A stretch of DNA of 64,000 bases from Planktothrix sp. FACHB-1365 (GTDB lineage: Bacteria > Cyanobacteriota > Cyanobacteriia > Cyanobacteriales > Microcoleaceae): assembly GCF_014697575.1 (NCBI RefSeq), contig NZ_JACJSC010000016.1:61922-125921 (forward strand). The letters run 5' to 3'. The notes beneath the pieces were generated by a model. The model had not been told where the DNA came from, did not search any database, and saw nothing but the letters and a program-made list of their open reading frames with translations. Positions 33,693 through 42,247 of the stretch are shown here, piece by piece. The number at the start of each line of letters is the position of its first letter. The first letter of the stretch is position 1. The position numbers were made by a program, and so were the translations under genes.

Positions 33693-34526
33693 TTAGTTTT
33701 TCGCGATCAGGGATCGACGGTTTAGAAGGAGGGAGGTGAGAGGGAGTTTTGATAGAATCACCATCAAAGCATTGTTGATCGCAATCAAGCCTGCTATTAA
33801 CAAGATCAACTTCCGAATTACTTGCTGTAAAATCGCCCGGGTGACTTGTGGTTGTGCTGGCTGAGGAATTGTCGGGGTGATTGGTGGTTGAATTGGTTTT
33901 CGACTCAACTCGGCACTCAGTTGCCGACTCGCCTCGGTGTTCGGGCTTGTTTTGCTGGCTGGTTGCGGGTTCAGCTTGCTGACTGGTTGCTGAACTATCA
34001 GGGGGACTTGTGTTTGAAGTAGCACCCCCAGAAGTAGGGGTATTGTTACCGCGACTGTTAACTCTCTCAACAAGTCCTTACCAGAATTCTCTCTGTACTT
34101 TTTTTGGGAAACGTCCTTCAAGGCTTGTTCCATTGTTTTTAGTATTTCGTCCTCGAACGTTCGTTGAACTTTCTCATCGGAGGCAAATTTTTCAGTCATG
34201 GAGCGAACTTCTTCCCCCCATTTTTCTGTCCATTCTTCTGGTAACTTGCCGGAAATAATAATAGGTGCTTCTCGATTGATGCAATCACGCTCTACCGGAA
34301 CTGCCTCAATGACGAAATCCGAATCCCTGCGATATAAGGTTATCTTAGACTCCGAGTCAACCCGGTTTTTCTCTTCAGCGATCTTATAAATCCTGGATAC
34401 AGCGTGCTGTCGCTCCTTTATATTTTCAGAGGGTTCAAATTTAAGCTCTTGACCGTCTTTGGCAATGGCAATGATGTCAGGTGCTTTGTTGTCCGTACTT
34501 TGGGTCCAAAAGATAAAGTTGTTCAT
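33693..34526 (-). CDS. Membrane protein, partner of P-loop GTPase, 277 aa
   Basis: Not a family I recognise. The N-terminal ~85 residues are a compact, mostly beta domain (FIWTQ-like start, DIIAIAKDGQELKFEP, KITLYRRDSDFVIEAVPVE). A charged helical stretch follows, then a hydrophobic segment (LTVAVTIPLLLGVLLQTQVPLIV, ~170-192), a Pro/Ser/Thr-rich linker, and a second hydrophobic segment near the C-terminus (LILLIAGLIAINNALMVILS). Its start overlaps the GTPase stop by 4 bases (ATGA), strong evidence that the two proteins work together at the membrane. It may be an effector or sensor controlled by the GTPase. Confidence 0.65.
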   Translation of the reverse strand: MNNFIFWTQSTDNKAPDIIAIAKDGQELKFEPSENIKERQHAVSRIYKIAEEKNRVDSESKITLYRRDSDFVIEAVPVERDCINREAPIIISGKLPEEWTEKWGEEVRSMTEKFASDEKVQRTFEDEILKTMEQALKDVSQKKYRENSGKDLLRELTVAVTIPLLLGVLLQTQVPLIVQQPVSKLNPQPASKTSPNTEASRQLSAELSRKPIQPPITPTIPQPAQPQVTRAILQQVIRKLILLIAGLIAINNALMVILSKLPLTSLLLNRRSLIAKN

Positions 34527-35224
34527 TTGTTACATATCTCCGTGAGAATATTCATAATGAGGTCACGCGCATCTTCCTTATTTCCCAGGCATCCAACCAC
34601 CACCTTTACTTCTTTAAAAACGTTAAGCTTGTTAATCTGTAGCCTCAATAGATCGAAGAACTTATCCTTATATTCCATCAGTTTTTGCTCTTTTTTAGCT
34701 ATCTCAAAGCGCGAATCGGTTGTCCAGTGATTTCCAACTAAAAAAATAAGTTTCTTTTGTAAAATAAGTTTATTTTTAGAGCGATTTGTATTCCAAGTTG
34801 CCATCTGCTCCAGATCCTTATTGACGCGTTTCACTGTTAACTCACTTTCATTTAAAAGCTCGTCAGTTCTGATGAGGTAAAAAACGAAATCCGCTTCGTT
34901 AAAAAGCTTTTGCCATTCTGCCAAGGACGCTTCGCCACCTGAGACATCTGTAGCCTTTTTGAGGACGATATTCCGCTCGTCGAACTTAAAAATACCACCC
35001 TTTATAGTTGTTGCAAGCAGGGTCTGCTTGTGTTTTTCAGGCAAACTTTTTTTGGTGAGAAATTCGTACATCGTCGTCTTGCCAGTTCCTGTCGCTCCGA
35101 GGATGGCGATTTTTTTTCCTTGCAACGCGAGCATAATGTCGCCCCATTTTGACAATACTAATGCCCCACCGAATATGGGGGAACTAGCCATCATCAAAAG
35201 TACTAATAAAGTAAATGGATCCAT
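34523..35224 (-). CDS. Membrane-anchored P-loop GTPase-like protein
   Basis: A 233-residue protein with one N-terminal hydrophobic segment (LLVLLMMASSPIFGGALVL), then a small-GTPase-like domain: Walker A GATGTGKTT near 38-46, a G2-like Thr region (TTIKGGIFKF), DVSGGE as G3 and VFYLIRTDELL after it, and LVGNHWTTD where the NKxD motif would be (altered to NHxxxD). It resembles Arf/Ras-type bacterial GTPases found in conflict and signalling cassettes. It is the first gene of a three-gene unit with a 4-base overlap to the next. Guanine specificity is uncertain because of the atypical G4. Confidence 0.75.
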   Translation of the reverse strand: MDPFTLLVLLMMASSPIFGGALVLSKWGDIMLALQGKKIAILGATGTGKTTMYEFLTKKSLPEKHKQTLLATTIKGGIFKFDERNIVLKKATDVSGGEASLAEWQKLFNEADFVFYLIRTDELLNESELTVKRVNKDLEQMATWNTNRSKNKLILQKKLIFLVGNHWTTDSRFEIAKKEQKLMEYKDKFFDLLRLQINKLNVFKEVKVVVGCLGNKEDARDLIMNILTEICNK

Positions 35225-35424
35225 TGGTAGTGAGTCCTATTTTAAAAATTGAAAGTTCTGGCTGTTCTCTAATTTACAAACCCAGGCTATCAGTCAAAAC
35301 AGCTAGGAAAAAAGTGCATCATACATAACCCGAAAGCGGCTTTATTTTCTTTGTATTTTGCCCTAGTTGCTTAAAACCGGAATGGCAGTTGTCCGCGCAG
35401 TGTTGGGGGTGTCCATATATCAGT

Positions 35425-35874
35425 TTATTGAATGTAATTATTCGGATTGATGTACATATCCCACTGCTGATCACGCCACAACTTTTGCCAAACATCTACG
35501 CGCTTTACCATATCGCCGCTATTCTTCGTGGGGTATTGAAGACGCAGTTCTAAAAACTTACCCAGAAAATCTGATTCGTTCTGTGTCTGGGCCATAGCCT
35601 CTTGGATTAAATGCTCTACACCCCAGTGGTAAGAAGGATCGTCATCGCCGATACCAGCGTTCATAGCTGTGTCCATAAGTGCGCCAATAGTTAACGCAGT
35701 TCGATATCCCTTCTGCTGAATCAACTTCATCGTAGGTTCCCAGTAAGTCGAGATATAAGCATCCCACTGCGCTTTCCACCAATTGGGGTCATTGGCAATT
35801 TCGCGAACTTTGGCAATGATTTCTTCCTGAGACAGATTGCCGTAAGCTGTCACGCAGTTAATTTTTTTGCCCAA
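35425..35874 (-). CDS. GH46 chitosanase-like protein, C-terminal half (split gene)
   Basis: 149 residues matching the C-terminal lobe of GH46 chitosanases: SQEEIIAKVREIANDPNWWKAQWD, ALTIGALMDTAMNAG, and ESDFLGKFLELRLQYPTKN followed by DVWQKLWRD. The catalytic lobe is encoded in another frame by the gene just upstream (35931-36242). The start is a TTG and in-frame homology extends a few codons further up, so this looks like the second half of a gene broken by a small insertion or frameshift between 35880 and 35935. If both halves are made they could still associate. Confidence 0.6.
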   Translation of the reverse strand: MGKKINCVTAYGNLSQEEIIAKVREIANDPNWWKAQWDAYISTYWEPTMKLIQQKGYRTALTIGALMDTAMNAGIGDDDPSYHWGVEHLIQEAMAQTQNESDFLGKFLELRLQYPTKNSGDMVKRVDVWQKLWRDQQWDMYINPNNYIQ

Positions 35875-35930
35875 AACCCTTGCTGTAAGGACTCTAGCCT
35901 ACAAAATATCAAATTTAGATGCGTAGCAGC

Positions 35931-36242
35931 TTATTCCTCGTGACCATAATTTTTCCAAATAACATTCGCGTCGTTGTAACCCTCACCAGTAGTAGCACCA
36001 TAGATGCCAATAGTTACGCCACGACCATCACCGATGTTCTCTGCATACCCGTAGATGATTTCGTTATTTGCTGTCAGCCACCACTCGCTTTTACTCTGTT
36101 CAGGTATGTTGATTGTGCCGAGGATGTTTGTAATTTGCTGTGCATTCAGGCTAGTGAGTTGATTCAACTGCTCTAGTGTGCCACAGGGAAAATAGTCAAG
36201 GCCAGGTATTTTTTGCAGGGTTTCCGAATATTTGCCAATCAT
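35931..36242 (-). CDS. GH46 chitosanase-like protein, N-terminal half (split gene)
   Basis: 103 residues containing the chitosanase active-site segment NNEIIYGYAENIGDGRG followed by VTIGIYGATTGEGYNDANVIW. In GH46 enzymes the Glu and the Asp of DGRG are the catalytic pair, and both kinds of residue are present here (SEWW and GDGRG). The frame stops after KNYGHEE, about 55 bases before the C-terminal half opens in a different frame. No signal peptide is present. Chitosanases cut deacetylated chitin. Confidence 0.6.
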   Translation of the reverse strand: MIGKYSETLQKIPGLDYFPCGTLEQLNQLTSLNAQQITNILGTINIPEQSKSEWWLTANNEIIYGYAENIGDGRGVTIGIYGATTGEGYNDANVIWKNYGHEE

Positions 36243-36284
36243 GTATTTTCTCCAAAGCTGTAAATTTAGATATGTTTTTGATTG

Positions 36285-36785
36285 TTACAAAGGTGGATTT
36301 TGAGAAAGTTTATTTCGTTTGATTATTTCAAGCAAAGCTTCTACAAAAGCTCCCCATAAAAAACACACAAGAGCATAAATGGCTGCATAACTAATATTTT
36401 CTTTGACCAAATTACTTTGAAAAGTCAATGAATTTTGTATGGTTTCACGCAACTCTGTTTGATAAGTGATATGGAAAGTTGAAAAAATAATAATAGTAAC
36501 CACTAAAGGTAAAATAAATTTATTTTGTGTTTTTGATAGAGTTGTCCATGATACTCCACTAAAAAATACCGAAACAAAGCAAGCATAAACGGCAACCAAA
36601 ATAGCCCCTATAAATTCTCCAAAAATTGCTCCCTGATCATAATTGTCTATTATAGAACCCAAAAAGCTACCAACGGCATTAGCGAAAAAACCAATCATTA
36701 CACCACAGATACTTCCTTTTATGGTTTCTTTAGTAAACCATTTTAGCAATTCTTGTAATGTCTGTAATATTTTTAATTCATTCAT
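36285..36785 (-). CDS. Four-TM membrane protein of unknown function
   Basis: 166 residues with four predicted membrane helices: ICGVMIGFFANAVGSFLGSI, FIGAILVAVYACFVSVFFSG, FILPLVVTIIIFSTF and ISYAAIYALVCFLWGAFVEALL. The N-terminus is a short amphipathic helix and the C-terminus is basic (IKRNKLSQNPPL). I recognise no family. It is encoded just upstream of the split chitosanase on the same strand with a 42-base gap, so it may be co-transcribed, for example as an export or immunity protein (inference). Confidence 0.6.
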   Translation of the reverse strand: MNELKILQTLQELLKWFTKETIKGSICGVMIGFFANAVGSFLGSIIDNYDQGAIFGEFIGAILVAVYACFVSVFFSGVSWTTLSKTQNKFILPLVVTIIIFSTFHITYQTELRETIQNSLTFQSNLVKENISYAAIYALVCFLWGAFVEALLEIIKRNKLSQNPPL

Positions 36786-36962
36786 AATGAAAATGCTCCT
36801 TTGTATTGTGCGATTATTTTGTTATGACTAAAACAAACCTGTACTTTTCAATGGTGCCTGCATAAAATTTGCCTTCATTTGGGAGAAAATGACGCAGAGT
36901 TATTCTCTCCATTATTAATATCCGATTTTCTCGGATTAAAACAGCTTGATTTCAGGTGATTT

Positions 36963-37814
36963 TCAAGGAATATCAAGCACCATACCTATTTTTATAATGC
37001 TAGGATCGGAACCTATTATATTGATATTAGCCTCGTAAATTTTTCGCCAAGATTGTTCGTTACCATCTCCGTAAGATTTTTCAGCTATTTTTGATAAATC
37101 ATCTTCAGGTTGGACGGCATATTTTTGACCAGGTACAGGTTGGGCAATCGGCGGAATGCTACTGTGAGGAATATTGATTGGAGAATCCGCAGACGGGTAT
37201 TCTGTTTGTCCACCACCTACCAATAATTCAGATAGGGTTACAAAATTAAGTCCTTGCTGTTGGAGTTTTGGAATTGCTATATTAACCGCTTCTATTGTTT
37301 GATTTGATGCGGGAACACCATCATGACAGAGAATGATTGAACCAGGCGTGGCTTTCATCAATTCCTTTTCGATGGCATCTACTCCTAATCCTTTCCAATC
37401 ATTAGTATCAAGAGACCACATGATAGGAGTAAGACCAAGACTGCCTGCCAAATTATTTACTCTATCGTCGGTTTCACCATAAGGGGGACGAAAATACGCA
37501 GGAGCTTTCCCCGTTATATTTTCAATGACAGTGTTGGTGTAAGTTAGTTGCTCAAGAACAGTATGATCATCGCATTTCAAAAGATCTGGATGAGACTTGG
37601 AATGATTGGCAATCAGATGACCCTCCTGAACTATCTGTTTGACAATACTCTCATGACCGTTTATATTTTCCCCCAGCAAGAAAAAAGTAGCTTTAACGCC
37701 ATGCTGATTGAGTACAGCGAGAAGATTTAGAGTATGTTCTGAATGCGGACCGTCATCGAAGGTAAGGGCAATTTGGTCTATGTTTGGATTTCCAGAGTCA
37801 ATAGATTGAATCAT
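36963..37814 (-). CDS. NodB-type polysaccharide deacetylase with C-terminal LysM
   Basis: A 283-residue carbohydrate esterase 4 enzyme removing N-acetyl groups from chitin-like or peptidoglycan chains. All five NodB motifs are visible: TFDDGPH, HSKSH (the metal HxxxH), RPPYGE, DTNDWKG and ILCHDG. A Pro/Ser linker follows, then a LysM-like module (YAVQPEDDLSKIAEKSYGDG ... INIIGSDPSIIKIGMVLDIP), a binding domain for chitin or peptidoglycan. No signal peptide is seen. I chose the ATG at 37814 because GAGG precedes it by 9 bases; the ATG at 37829 is alternative. It sits near chitosanase-like and GH19-like sequences. Confidence 0.88.
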   Translation of the reverse strand: MIQSIDSGNPNIDQIALTFDDGPHSEHTLNLLAVLNQHGVKATFFLLGENINGHESIVKQIVQEGHLIANHSKSHPDLLKCDDHTVLEQLTYTNTVIENITGKAPAYFRPPYGETDDRVNNLAGSLGLTPIMWSLDTNDWKGLGVDAIEKELMKATPGSIILCHDGVPASNQTIEAVNIAIPKLQQQGLNFVTLSELLVGGGQTEYPSADSPINIPHSSIPPIAQPVPGQKYAVQPEDDLSKIAEKSYGDGNEQSWRKIYEANINIIGSDPSIIKIGMVLDIP

Positions 37815-37949
37815 TGTTTCGTACCTCATTTATAAAAGAAAAACTGTTGGTTTTAATTCTGGGTAAAAGCCAAAACAGCTAGTTATTTGTACTGGGGACA
37901 GTATCCATACCAAAGCTAAAAGCCTGCTGCTACAGTTAATCGATGTTTA

Positions 37950-38213
37950 CTATCCAACAAAAGCTTTAACAGACGAAATAACATCATTGAATCTTCCATC
38001 AATCTCTGTGAGTTTAGGATAGTCCCCTGGTGTAAGTTGTAGAGCTACACCGTTAAAGTCCGCATTTGACCAAAGCTGCCATTCACCGCTCATTATTTTA
38101 ACTGATGAGGTTTTGTCGTTCCACCCTAAATCTGAAAGGTTTGATGTGTCATTTTCAATAGTAATTGAGTTTCCACCAAAGTTTTCGTGTTCAAAAAGGA
38201 CTAATGAAGCCAT
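37950..38213 (-). CDS. Single-domain beta/gamma-crystallin protein
   Basis: 87 residues forming one beta/gamma-crystallin domain with two Greek-key motifs: SLVLFEHENFGGNSITIEND (first) and GEWQLWSNADFNGVALQLTPG (second), with the DVISSVKAF strand at the end. Microbial members often bind calcium through N/D-x-S/T-S motifs; DKTSSVK and DVISSVK fit those sites. Some microbial killer toxins acting on yeast share this fold. The ATG at 38213 has AAGGAG upstream. A copy of the bipartite element ends 78 bases before it (38292-38325). Confidence 0.85.
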   Translation of the reverse strand: MASLVLFEHENFGGNSITIENDTSNLSDLGWNDKTSSVKIMSGEWQLWSNADFNGVALQLTPGDYPKLTEIDGRFNDVISSVKAFVG

Positions 38214-38291
38214 GATCACCTTTCTCCTTGTTTCAATGTTTGACTAACAACAGTAGGAAGGAAGCCATGTCAAGTTCGCTCCCTTCTATTG

Positions 38292-38325
38292 ATGTAATGG
38301 GTAAAGCTCAGATTGAGTTATGCAG
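38292..38325 (-). promoter_or_regulatory. Bipartite promoter-like element, copy E (crystallin gene)
   Basis: Read on the minus strand: CTGCATAAC, 14 bases, ACCCATTACAT. It ends 78 bases before the ATG of the beta/gamma-crystallin gene. It differs from the consensus at one base in each half. Confidence 0.7.
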
Positions 38326-38341
38326 TTAAACCAAAAATTGT

Positions 38342-40696
38342 CTAAAAATTTTTCCCATGAAGCCTGTAAGCGAACAAACAGCCACTTGTCACCACCAAAG
38401 CCAAAGCGGAGGGAACCAGGGGAACCCAACCCCCCAAGATTAATAAACCCAGGCATAATCCAAATAAGAGACAAACCCCAGTCAAGATCGGAATACCCCA
38501 ACGTCCCAGCGACCTGTTACACCAAACCAGAATACCCCCGGTGAGCGACCAAAAACCGATCCACAAAAACTCCAAACTTTTCGGCCAAACCCACAGCAAC
38601 GGTCTATCATCGAGAACAGCACTGAGAATTTGACTCACCAGATGGCCTTGAACCACCACCCCCGACATCTGCTGATGGGGCCAGTGTCCGGCACTGTAAG
38701 GCGTATCTCGATAGTCGTGAAAGCTTTCGGCGGTTGTCCCGATCAAAACAATTCGATCTTTGACTAAATCCTGAGTTAATTTATTGTTTAAAACATCAGT
38801 TAGGGTCACTTTTCGCGCAACAGAATCAGAAGAACGCCAGTTAATTAAGATTTGATGTCCTAAATTATCAATTCCTTGATAACCGCCACTATTAGAGTCT
38901 AAATTTTTGAAGATAATATCACCCATTTGCCAGTTTTTATCCGAAGTCAATTTAGGTTTAATCCCATCATCTGCTAAATAACGAGTCGCTAACTGGAAAT
39001 TAAAAGATTTATCAGTTTTACACGGAGAAGCGGGAGCCATTGCGAGTAAATGGCGGCGTAAAATGCCATCGGGATCGGGGACAACATCACTAAAACCTAG
39101 ATTTTGAATGGGTACTTCTGGGGGAGATGGTACACCTGCATTTAAGTTATCTTCACCCGCTTTACAAATCGCAATAAAGCGATCGCTATTTTTCATCCAA
39201 TTTGCTAATTTAGGATAGTCTTTTTTGACTGGAATTTCTCGATAGATATCTAAACCAATGACACGAGGTTTAAATTGTTCTAGTTTCGTTATAAGTTGAT
39301 CTAAAGATCGATCGGATAAAGAAGCACCTCCTCTTTCTTGGGGTGGTTGCGATCGCACATCGGCTTCTGTTACAGTAACAATTAAAAGACGCGGATCGGG
39401 TTGTTCTTGAGGGCGCGATCGCATTAATAAATCAAAGGCTTGTAATTCCCAAGACTGAAAAACCCCAAGCGATCGCATTCCAATTATTCCTACTGTTACC
39501 ATAAGTGATGTTGTAAAAATTGCAGACCAATGGCATCGAGTGGGTAAAATTGAGTGAGAAATAGGACTAATATTGTTAGCTTTTTGAAACCAAACAAGCG
39601 GTTGTTCAGCAGGATTTTGGCAAATAGCAGGTAACCAACTGGCGCAGGGAAATTCACTTTCTAAACCTTGTAATCTTTCTACAGCTTCTCGTGCTGCTAA
39701 ATAAAAAGATTCTCCCCTAGAAAAAGCAAATAAAAAATGTTTTAAAAATTCTTGAGCCACTAAATCAGGAACAGGTTCTCGCATTACAATCATTTGGGGA
39801 ATGTGCAAAGAAGCCAGTTGACACAATAATCCTAACCCTTCACAGGAATTAAAAATCGCTAAATGAAGACCCCTTTTAATCGCTGCTCTTAAGGCATTTT
39901 TTAATTGTGCAATCGTTAAGCTTTCGCTTTGATTAATATAAAATTTTCCGATTTCTCCATCTTCTTGAGTTGAACTATGTCCGGCAAAAAATAGAATATC
40001 CCAACCCTCTTGCTCCCACAACCATCGATCTAATTTTCGCCGTGAAGGTTCAACTAAAAACACGGTTTCAGCACCCGGTAATTGTTCCAATATCAGCCGA
40101 TCTTTTTGAGTATCAATTCCTTGACTATTTCCCAAAATCGCTAAAATTCTAATGTTTTGATTAGCGCGTTTAACAAATCGTTTTACAGGTTCATAATCTG
40201 TTGCACCTAAACAGATAACTGCATGGGGATAATCTTCAAAAAAATTCCATAAATGCCAAGGAAGACGACGAATACAATCATCTTCTGTTTGTAAAATCAC
40301 TCGAATTTCTTCTGTGGGTGCTAATCTTGTGCGTAATTTTTGGTCGATTTTGCGAAAGGGTTCAGATTTCAGCCAGGAATTGAGTTCGAGTTGTAATTCA
40401 TGACATAAATGACTAAATTCTATAAAGGAAACATTGGTAATATCATCGTCTTCGATTTCAATTTCTTCATGACTATGATTTTCACGCCAGCAGGGACTTG
40501 GATAGAAAGACTCATAAATTAATTTATACAGTAATTGCCAACGCTTATAAAGTTCTATTAATTCTGGGGAAGCAGGTAAACTTCCGGTTAATTGAAACCC
40601 GATAGGATTTCCATCTTCAAATAATTGAGCATTCACCGAAGGAAAGCCTTTATTTAAGTCTCCTTTCCCCATATTTAATATCACTAATTTATTCAT
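38342..40696 (-). CDS. CHAT-CHASE2 protein (caspase-like protease with sensor domain)
   Basis: 784 residues. The N-terminal half is a CHAT domain of the caspase/separase clan: catalytic His in DILFFAGHSS and Cys in LAIFNSCEGLG. It is followed by a TM segment, then an extracytoplasmic CHASE2 sensor (DLLMRSRPQEQPDPRLLIVTV, GLDIYREIP, DRIVLIGTTAESFHDYRDTPY) and three C-terminal TM helices (EFLWIGFWSLTGGILVW, GIPILTGVCLLFGLCLG, PSALALVVTSGCLFAY). The layout suggests an external signal gating a cytoplasmic protease. The ATG at 40696 overlaps the DUF1822 gene by 8 bases; an upstream in-frame start at 40756 is less likely. Confidence 0.9.
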   Translation of the reverse strand: MNKLVILNMGKGDLNKGFPSVNAQLFEDGNPIGFQLTGSLPASPELIELYKRWQLLYKLIYESFYPSPCWRENHSHEEIEIEDDDITNVSFIEFSHLCHELQLELNSWLKSEPFRKIDQKLRTRLAPTEEIRVILQTEDDCIRRLPWHLWNFFEDYPHAVICLGATDYEPVKRFVKRANQNIRILAILGNSQGIDTQKDRLILEQLPGAETVFLVEPSRRKLDRWLWEQEGWDILFFAGHSSTQEDGEIGKFYINQSESLTIAQLKNALRAAIKRGLHLAIFNSCEGLGLLCQLASLHIPQMIVMREPVPDLVAQEFLKHFLFAFSRGESFYLAAREAVERLQGLESEFPCASWLPAICQNPAEQPLVWFQKANNISPISHSILPTRCHWSAIFTTSLMVTVGIIGMRSLGVFQSWELQAFDLLMRSRPQEQPDPRLLIVTVTEADVRSQPPQERGGASLSDRSLDQLITKLEQFKPRVIGLDIYREIPVKKDYPKLANWMKNSDRFIAICKAGEDNLNAGVPSPPEVPIQNLGFSDVVPDPDGILRRHLLAMAPASPCKTDKSFNFQLATRYLADDGIKPKLTSDKNWQMGDIIFKNLDSNSGGYQGIDNLGHQILINWRSSDSVARKVTLTDVLNNKLTQDLVKDRIVLIGTTAESFHDYRDTPYSAGHWPHQQMSGVVVQGHLVSQILSAVLDDRPLLWVWPKSLEFLWIGFWSLTGGILVWCNRSLGRWGIPILTGVCLLFGLCLGLLILGGWVPLVPSALALVVTSGCLFAYRLHGKNF

Positions 40697-41972
40697 GGTT
40701 GTCAGATGACAAGACTGGATAAAATACAAAATTTTCTTTGATATTAGCATTCCCAAAAGAAAGCTGAATCGAAAAACTTTTTCCGGCGGGAGACTTAAAT
40801 CGTTTCAGTTGAATATAGTTATCATGACTTCTGGACTGAACTTCTTGAAGTATGGCTTCCTCCTCCGAGAGCAAACTTAATTTCAGATAAGGGGGTAAAT
40901 AAGTTTCACCATCAGCCGGATGCAATTGAACTCGAATGGCTACTTTTTTTTCAGTCTCTAGTGTTATTCCTACTAAGAGAATAACAGCAATTCCTTTGAG
41001 TTCCATTCCTAAGTCTAGCAGCTTGGCAGTTTTAATGGGGAACTCGTGCAAAGTAGAATTATTTCTAAATTGATAGGCTAATTTTTGGGGTTCTATTTCT
41101 AATAGTTTATTAAAAGATTGCCAACCCGCTTCAAAGATATTTTGCAACCATAGACTTAAATTATTGGCTTTGATTTCCTGACTCTCAATGTGATCAACTG
41201 AGTTAGATTTTTTTTGCGAGTTTAATAACCTTTGTTGATACAATTGCTGACGAGTCTCTGGATTAGAAATTACAGTGGCCCATTCTTCAAATTTTAGAGC
41301 AAGTCTAGGAGAAGATTGGGTGAGTTTACTTAATTTTTCTATTCCTGCTTCTATTTCTATAGTTGATAAAATAGGTAAAGATTGAACTTCTAAGGGAAGA
41401 GGAGGAAATAATTCTCTAGCGACCCACATTGTATTCAGGTCTTCTGTTAAATCTTCTGGATCTAAAATGTAAGTTCGATCTATTGGGTCATATTTTCCCT
41501 GCTTCCTAATTTTTTCATAAGTTGTATACCCCCACATCCGCATCCAATGGTCATCAGAATTAATTTGAACCGCTATATAATAGTGAGCTATCCAGTTAGG
41601 AATATCAACCCATTCTTGGGGTATCCTAAACTCGGAAAAGTTGGTTTTATCGGTGGGAATTATAAGAAATTGAGTTTCACCTAATGTTAACTTTGTCCCG
41701 TTAATGATTTCCCAAATACTGGGTAAATCTTCTTCGGTTAGCCAAACTTTAAGAGAGTCTTGGATATCAGGATCTGCTTTCACCCAATTGATGAAATTAG
41801 AGAGTGTTATATAATTTAGATAGGCATTCCAACGGGAAGTAGGAGTATAATAATACTCGGTTTGCTTCCAAGCTTTTTCTAGTTCTTCTGGGAATAGTTC
41901 TATCCAAATTTGTTCAGGATACATTGCTGTTAAATCGTCAAAACTCAGGGTCATTTTTTCTTCGTTACTCAT
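40689..41972 (-). CDS. DUF1822 family protein
   Basis: 427 residues of the cyanobacterial DUF1822 family, function unknown. Typical features are the N-terminal FDDLTAMYPEQIWIELFPEELEKAW, W/Y-rich repeats (RWNAYLNYITLSNFINWVK), YYIAVQINSDDHWMRMWGYTTYEKIR, and a C-terminal DLGMELKGIAVILLVGITLE segment with beta strands. DUF1822 genes are regularly found with CHASE2/CHAT and sigma-factor genes. Here it overlaps the CHAT-CHASE2 gene by 8 bases and forms an operon with it. The bipartite element at 42051-42084 ends 79 bases before its ATG. Confidence 0.88.
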   Translation of the reverse strand: MSNEEKMTLSFDDLTAMYPEQIWIELFPEELEKAWKQTEYYYTPTSRWNAYLNYITLSNFINWVKADPDIQDSLKVWLTEEDLPSIWEIINGTKLTLGETQFLIIPTDKTNFSEFRIPQEWVDIPNWIAHYYIAVQINSDDHWMRMWGYTTYEKIRKQGKYDPIDRTYILDPEDLTEDLNTMWVARELFPPLPLEVQSLPILSTIEIEAGIEKLSKLTQSSPRLALKFEEWATVISNPETRQQLYQQRLLNSQKKSNSVDHIESQEIKANNLSLWLQNIFEAGWQSFNKLLEIEPQKLAYQFRNNSTLHEFPIKTAKLLDLGMELKGIAVILLVGITLETEKKVAIRVQLHPADGETYLPPYLKLSLLSEEEAILQEVQSRSHDNYIQLKRFKSPAGKSFSIQLSFGNANIKENFVFYPVLSSDNHE

Positions 41973-42050
41973 CGCGTCAATTCGCCTCCTAAAATAACAT
42001 TGTCATCTTTTTTAATCTCCCTTGCGATTTTAGACACACCCGTTCTACTT

Positions 42051-42084
42051 GATTTATGGGTTGGGAAGCAGGAAGATTATGCAG
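42051..42084 (-). promoter_or_regulatory. Bipartite promoter-like element, copy F (DUF1822/CHAT-CHASE2 operon)
   Basis: Read on the minus strand: CTGCATAAT, 14 bases, ACCCATAAATC. It ends 79 bases before the DUF1822 ATG. The first half matches in eight of nine bases and the second half in its first six; it is the most divergent of the six sites. Confidence 0.6.
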
Positions 42085-42247
42085 TTTTTTTACCTATATT
42101 TTAACATCCGAGTATTTACGCACATTTCAAAGATGAGGGCACAAAAAGTATCAATCTAAAGGCAATTACAATAGTATTTATACTGAAATTATTACATAAT
42201 ATAATCACACTTAAACCTACTAAAGGGTATAAAAGGGGATAGGGAGA

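Noticed and set aside
36380..36410. CTGCATAAC followed after 14 bases by ACCAAATTAC on the plus strand
   Set aside because: It lies inside a minus-strand gene with no plus-strand gene downstream, and the second box matches poorly.
36863..36890. Another CTGCATAAA word on the plus strand
   Set aside because: No ACCCAT box follows at 14 bases and no gene lies downstream on that strand.
32241..38213. Prophage lysis region
   Set aside because: GH19, GH46 and holin-like small proteins hint at lysis genes, but no capsid, tail, terminase or integrase gene is present.
42192..42225. A seventh element before the DUF928 gene (TTACATAAT, 14 bases, ACCTACTAAAG)
   Set aside because: Spacing and position fit, but several bases differ in each box and the region is AT-rich, so chance is likely. 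Kept only as a weak candidate in the gene note.
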